DNA of 36,769 nt. Origin: JBHIBD01 sp046758865 (lineage in GTDB: Bacteria; Planctomycetota; Brocadiia; Brocadiales; Bathyanammoxibiaceae). The stretch covers positions 1 through 36,769 of the forward strand of contig JBHIBD010000017.1 of the NCBI GenBank assembly GCA_046758865.1. The letters run 5' to 3'. This document shows positions 33,203 to 36,769 of this stretch, one piece after another. Numbering within the stretch: the first letter of the stretch is position 1; each line of letters opens with the position of its first letter. A model generated the notes under the pieces. The model saw nothing but the letters and a program-made list of their open reading frames with translations, was not told where the DNA came from and searched no databases. A program made the translations under genes and the position numbers.

Positions 33203-33569
33203 AAGAATCAACGACCATAAAGGTCGTTGTCTACCGTGGATCTTCAAATGTTTTTGGTAGACAACGAAGTTTTACTTCGTTGAAAGAAAAAGGGGGCAGA
33301 ATCTTCTAGCCTCCACTTCACAAAAGAAGAGGTCATCCCTGCGTGAAGCTTGGTGGAATATTGTTTTGTAAAAAGAACGAGATTGCTTCGGCCACTCCGC
33401 CTGCGGCTGATGGCCTCGCAATGACAGGATGGCCGAGTGAAGGCCAAGCCATTGCCAGAGTGAATCAACCCCAATATGTCATTGCACCCTTTGTCCTCTT
33501 GTCATTGCGAGCAAAGCGAAGCAATCCCTGAATTCGGAGACTGCAAGGTGCGTCGAGACGCACCCCATA
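33203..33569. repeat. Gap with hairpins and repeat fragments, no gene
   Basis: After yidD come CAACGACC-ataaa-GGTCGTTG (about 33209-33229) and a GTCTACC/GGTAGAC pair enclosing a second arm set ending near 33282; a related CAACGAAA...TCTACC sequence lies at about 17239-17262. GATTGCTTCG...TCGCAATGACA and its inverse (about 33373-33425 and 33499-33528) and the palindrome GGTGCGTC-GA-GACGCACC (33547-33564) follow. No supported ORF was found. Confidence 0.55.
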
Positions 33570-34037
33570 TTACTCTCTCTGGTCTTTAAGTATTTCTTCT
33601 GCCCTAGTGGGGTCTAGCTGTTTTTTGAGGGATTTGAGGTGCTTTTTGGCAGCGTTGAATTTTTTACCCAATGCCTCCCACTCCTCCTTTTTTGTCTCTA
33701 TCTGTTTCTGCAACTTCTTGTTCTCTCGCTTCAATTCCTCTATCTGCTCTTCGTTCTCAAACCTGACCATGTCTCTTAGCTGTTTTTCAAGGACGGCGAT
33801 GGCCCTTTTGTTTCGGGCTATCTCCCGCCTCCATTTTGTGACCGGATGATGGTCGAATTTTTTCTCGAGTTCACCATAGAGTCTGTGTTGTGCAATGAAT
33901 TCTTTTTCAATCTCCGTCAGCTTATCTGTATCTCCTGCAAAAAGGGGGCTGCCACAGACCTGAACCAGAAGGAAGATAAAGCAGAGGGATATAAACCTAA
34001 GAGACGAGACCTCTGAAAAACCCTGCGCAATTGTCAT
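33570..34037 (-). CDS. Exported coiled-coil protein with repeat-derived start
   Basis: From ATG 34037 the protein has 155 residues: MTIAQGFSEVS, a signal-like helix (LRFISLCFIFLLVQVCGSPLFAG) and then about 120 residues of charged heptad-type helix rich in Lys and Glu (for example EEQIEELKRENKKLQKQIETKK). The start codon and first ten or so codons lie in the repeat shared with the end of rnpA, so the original start seems to have been lost or replaced. An in-frame extension to 34256 would translate further repeats and is not believed. Function is unknown; a periplasmic structural or peptidoglycan-associated role is a guess. No SD sequence is evident at this start. Confidence 0.55.
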   Translation of the reverse strand: MTIAQGFSEVSSLRFISLCFIFLLVQVCGSPLFAGDTDKLTEIEKEFIAQHRLYGELEKKFDHHPVTKWRREIARNKRAIAVLEKQLRDMVRFENEEQIEELKRENKKLQKQIETKKEEWEALGKKFNAAKKHLKSLKKQLDPTRAEEILKDQRE

Positions 34038-34102
34038 TCTGAGGGAGTGAAACGACCGAAGAATCTCCAAAATACTAGATTCTTCGCTCCGCTCAGAATG
34101 AC
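34033..34102. repeat. MITE-like palindromic element, 70 bp
   Basis: GTCATTCTGAG (34033-34043) and CTCAGAATGAC (34092-34102) form its ends, as in 32579-32684. The interior pairs GAAGAATCT with AGATTCTTC. The flank at 34007-34052 matches 32553-32598 with about four mismatches in 46 bases. Confidence 0.7.
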
Positions 34103-34591
34103 AAACTGCCCCTGTCTCTGCTGGGGGTAGGGGCGGGGTGACTCCGTCCTTACGGAGTTTTTGCCTGGGTGAATCTGCCTGTCTTTTTGGCCAACAATCT
34201 ACGGCGCATTCAGGAGATTGCTTCGCTTCACTCGCAATGACAAGAGCACAGTTCATCTAGGTGCATCCGATATCATTAAGAAAACAAACGTGCGGGCAAG
34301 CCATCAAAAGCTGCACACAGGACTGGCAAGCTCACACGCTACACCAGCTCACCCTCCCCTAACCTCGTGCCATAGGCAGACCCGCCACGCTGTTGGGCGG
34401 GCCTCCCATCAAGGGAGGGGAAAGATAATATATAGTCGCCCAGGGGCAGGAAGTGTTGTCCCTGTCCATATAACTTAACTACATAGAAGGATTTTGCTTG
34501 AAATCTTCCCCCGCATTATAGTAAGTTATGTCGACTTTGTTAAGCACTCACTGGGGTGGCTGTGCTCTGGGACGAAAGGTAGAGACAGCCC
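34103..34591. repeat. Repeat-rich gap upstream of alr, no gene
   Basis: It holds a GATTGCTTCGCTTC..TCGCAATGAC copy (about 34217-34241), a G/C hairpin CCTCCC-atcaa-GGGAGG near 34404-34420 interrupted on its 5' side by a CCCGCC...GGCGGG hairpin, and fragments such as AGCTCACACGCTAC. No ORF in this stretch has a credible product. Confidence 0.5.
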
Positions 34592-35797
34592 GTGCAGTTG
34601 CCCAGCAAGAACTGGGTAGAGATTGACCTTGCAGCCATAGCCCACAACGCCCGCATGGTCCGCCAGAGGGTTGGCAGGGGCGTAGGTATCATAGGCGTAG
34701 TAAAGTCTGACGCCTACGGTCATGGCGCCTCCCGAGTTGGACTCCTCCTCGAGTCGCTGGGCGTAGAGATGCTGGCGGCAGCCAGTGTTGAGGAGGGGAT
34801 TGTACTAAGGGATAGGGGGATAAAGGTTCCCATCCTGGTCCTGGGCTGCATATTCCAGGAGGAGGTGGAGGCCCTACTACGACATTCCCTCATACCCAGC
34901 CTCTGCGATAAAGGTGTAGCCAGGGAGCTGTCCAGGTGTGCCAAGTCACTTGGTAAGGTGGCGAAGGTTCATGTGAAGATAGATACGGGTCTGGGCAGTC
35001 TGGGTGTCCACCACAGTGAGGCGTTAGGGTTCATAAGGGAGGTGGCGGTTACTGAGAATCTATTTACAGAAGGAATCTTCACACACTTCAGTTCATCCAC
35101 CGAAATAGATGATAGCCATACCCGTGAGCAGCTTCACATCTTTAAGGGTATCCTGAGAGAAATCGATGACCTGGGTATCCATGTACCTCTGAGGCATGCC
35201 GCAAACAGCGGGGCAATACTGGGGACGGCTGAGGCGTCGTTTAATATGGTTCGTCCAGGTATGCTGCTCTATGGGCTCTGCCCATATCGCCCTGATACTA
35301 ATCATAATGAACACCCTATAGGTGTTCGCCCTGCCATGACGCTTAAGACAAGGCTTGGTTTTATAAAGGATATTTGCGCAGGGGAAACGGTCAGTTACGG
35401 TCGCACATTTAAGGCCCAGAGGCCGACCAGGGTGGGAGTCCTGCCCCTGGGCTATGATAACGGCTACATCCGTGCCCTGTCAAATAGGGGTGAGGTAGTT
35501 ATTCGCGGTCAGCGTGTGCCTGTTATAGGGCGAATTCGCATGAACCACGTGCAGGTAGACATTACGGACGTGCCCGATGTGAAGGTCGGTGATGATGTAG
35601 TTTTGTTTGGTGGGCAGAGCGGTCTATCAGTCTCGGCGGAGGAGGTGGCAGGTCAGATAGGTACTGTCCCCTACGAGGTGGTTTGTGCAGCAGGAAGGTC
35701 AAATCCCAGGGTATACACTAATGAGGTCACCAGGGATGAGTACAAGGAAGATTCCGTTTATAGATCTGGGGGCGCAGTACCGCTCTATAAGGGATGA
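34592..35797 (+). CDS. alr: Alanine racemase
   Basis: The 401-residue PLP enzyme interconverts L- and D-Ala for peptidoglycan. It has WVEIDLAAIAHNARMVRQ, the PLP lysine in VVKSDAYGHGA, HIDTGLGSLG-like VKIDTGLGSLGV, HAANSGA, MVRPGMLLYGLCPY, SYGRTF with the second-domain Tyr, LGYDNGY and RIRMNHVQVDI. The start is GTG at 34592 (VEIDLAAI begins 8 residues later). The C-terminus runs about 25 residues past the usual PRVY end and overlaps the next gene by 62 bases. Confidence 0.94.
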   Translation: MQLPSKNWVEIDLAAIAHNARMVRQRVGRGVGIIGVVKSDAYGHGASRVGLLLESLGVEMLAAASVEEGIVLRDRGIKVPILVLGCIFQEEVEALLRHSLIPSLCDKGVARELSRCAKSLGKVAKVHVKIDTGLGSLGVHHSEALGFIREVAVTENLFTEGIFTHFSSSTEIDDSHTREQLHIFKGILREIDDLGIHVPLRHAANSGAILGTAEASFNMVRPGMLLYGLCPYRPDTNHNEHPIGVRPAMTLKTRLGFIKDICAGETVSYGRTFKAQRPTRVGVLPLGYDNGYIRALSNRGEVVIRGQRVPVIGRIRMNHVQVDITDVPDVKVGDDVVLFGGQSGLSVSAEEVAGQIGTVPYEVVCAAGRSNPRVYTNEVTRDEYKEDSVYRSGGAVPLYKG

Positions 35798-36769
35798 GAT
35801 ACGGCAGGCGCTTGACAGGGTCATTGATGGCACGAGCTTCATCCTTGGTGAGGAAGTAGAGCAATTTGAGAAAAATTTCGCCGAGTATTTAGGTGCGAAG
35901 TACTGTGTGGCGCTCAACTCTGGCACCTCGGCGCTGCACCTTGCGCTCGTTGCCTTAGATATTAAAGAAGGCGATGAGGTTATCACCACACCCCACAGCT
36001 TTATTGCCCCCGCAGAGGCCATCTCCTATACTGGCGCCAGGCCCGTCTTTGTCGACATAGACGCCGAGAGCTTTAACCTCGATGTCTCCAAAGTAAGAAG
36101 TGCCATTACAGAGAGGACCAGGGCCATCATGCCTGTCCATATTTATGGCCAACCGGTTGATATGGTCGGGCTCGTGGAGGTTGCCAGGGAGTATGGTATC
36201 CCGGTGGTAGAGGATGCAGCCCAGGCGCATGGTGGGGAGTGTCTTATCGAAGGGGCGTGGAAGAAGGTCGGCACTATTGGGGACGTGGGTTGTTTCAGCT
36301 TCTATCCCACAAAAAACCTTGGCGCCTGCGGTGAGGGGGGTGCAGCAGTGACCGATAACCCAAAGCTCCTTGAAAAAATTAAAATGCTCAGGAATCACGG
36401 ACAAAAGGGCCGACAGTACCTTCACCAGTTTATTGGGTATAATTACCGTATGACCGCCTTTCAGGGGGCAGTGCTGGGCGTAAAGCTAAAAAGGTTGGAC
36501 GAGTGGATACAGGCCAGGCGTAGCAGAGCAGCACTATACGATGAGGGATTGAAAGATACCTCACTAAAAATCCCCAAGAGGGCAGAAAATTTGAGAGGGG
36601 CGTATCACCAATACGTGGTGAGGACCCAGGAGAGGGAGGGCTTGAAAAGGTATCTGGAAGAAAGAGGCATAGAGACCGGCATTTATTATCCCTTGCCAAT
36701 CCCGTTTCAGGATGCGTACCGACACATGGGGTATAAAAAGGGTGACTTTCCTGCTTCAGAGATGTGTGC
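35736..36769 (+). CDS. DegT/DnrJ/EryC1/StrS-family sugar aminotransferase (3' end cut by window)
   Basis: Translation from ATG 35736 gives at least 344 residues and remains open at the window edge. It starts with the family N-terminus (MSTRKIPFIDLGAQYRSI) and shows LNSGTSALHLAL, EVITTPHSFIAPAEAI, VEDAAQAHGG and the PLP lysine in FYPTKNLGACGEGG (Lys193). GYNYRMTAFQGAVLGVKL and GIETGIYYPLPI follow. Such enzymes transfer an amino group to nucleotide-activated keto sugars for O-antigen, lipid A or glycan synthesis; the substrate is not deducible here. The 62-base overlap with alr suggests coupling. About 25-35 C-terminal residues are missing. Confidence 0.92.
   Translation, partial: MSTRKIPFIDLGAQYRSIRDEIRQALDRVIDGTSFILGEEVEQFEKNFAEYLGAKYCVALNSGTSALHLALVALDIKEGDEVITTPHSFIAPAEAISYTGARPVFVDIDAESFNLDVSKVRSAITERTRAIMPVHIYGQPVDMVGLVEVAREYGIPVVEDAAQAHGGECLIEGAWKKVGTIGDVGCFSFYPTKNLGACGEGGAAVTDNPKLLEKIKMLRNHGQKGRQYLHQFIGYNYRMTAFQGAVLGVKLKRLDEWIQARRSRAALYDEGLKDTSLKIPKRAENLRGAYHQYVVRTQEREGLKRYLEERGIETGIYYPLPIPFQDAYRHMGYKKGDFPASEMC

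Noticed and set aside
33570..34256. 228-residue version of the coiled-coil protein
   Set aside because: Its first 73 residues translate known intergenic repeats (for example SERSEES and ASEAKQS); the first sensible start is 34037.
32579..34420. CRISPR array among the clustered palindromes
   Set aside because: The repeats are of different families, irregularly spaced and nested, with no uniform spacers and no cas genes.

Overview
The window reads as a chromosomal segment of a Gram-negative-type (diderm) bacterium, most likely from the PVC superphylum and probably Planctomycetota. The clues are a 78-residue protein closely resembling the PVC-restricted small basic protein family, a DUF1571-type exported protein next to it, and the presence of lolD, lspA and a CusCBA efflux system. 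Coding is dense. Intergenic gaps carry several families of short palindromic repeats. No tRNA, rRNA, CRISPR array, transposase or phage gene was seen.

Layout. (1) 1-9.9 kb: a class III sirtuin; a NicO/UreH-type membrane transporter; a small two-helix membrane protein; an ArsM-type methyltransferase whose frame is interrupted by a UGA; tldD-pmbA; ligA; and a three-gene cluster holding the PVC-type proteins. (2) 9.9-13.9 kb: a minus-strand operon of a second NicO/UreH-type transporter, selA and selB, with a good sigma-70-like promoter. (3) 14.1-15.9 kb: a DsbD/CcdA-type thiol-disulfide transporter and thioredoxin. (4) 16.0-27.9 kb: a copper/silver resistance island, all on the minus strand: a small membrane protein, csoR, copA, a tiny chimeric ORF, an exported protein with 12 CxxC motifs, a CusC/CusB/CusA efflux complex and two exported YHS/Cys-rich proteins. 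(5) 28-32 kb: DksA-type zinc protein, lspA, ilvE, lolD and lysS. (6) 32-36.8 kb: rnpA, yidD, a coiled-coil exported protein, alr and a truncated DegT-family aminotransferase, with repeat-rich spacers.

The main finding is the methyltransferase at 2112-2855 (minus). Its in-frame UGA aligns exactly with the second catalytic cysteine of arsenite methyltransferases. Reading through it restores the missing C-terminal 47 residues. A bacterial SECIS-like hairpin with a GGUCC loop follows the UGA at the right distance, and selA and selB lie 7-11 kb away. This is very probably a selenoprotein and not a pseudogene.

A second theme is soft-metal handling. CsoR would sense copper. CopA would move Cu(I) across the inner membrane, and CusCBA would move it across the outer membrane. 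An unusual number of YHS, heavy-metal-binding and CxxC modules, both fused to CusB and free in the periplasm, could buffer the metal. DsbD and thioredoxin beside the island could keep the exported thiols reduced.

A third theme is genome remodelling by small palindromic repeats. They appear to have supplied the last codons of rnpA, the first codons of the coiled-coil protein and perhaps a duplicated 5' end of yidD.
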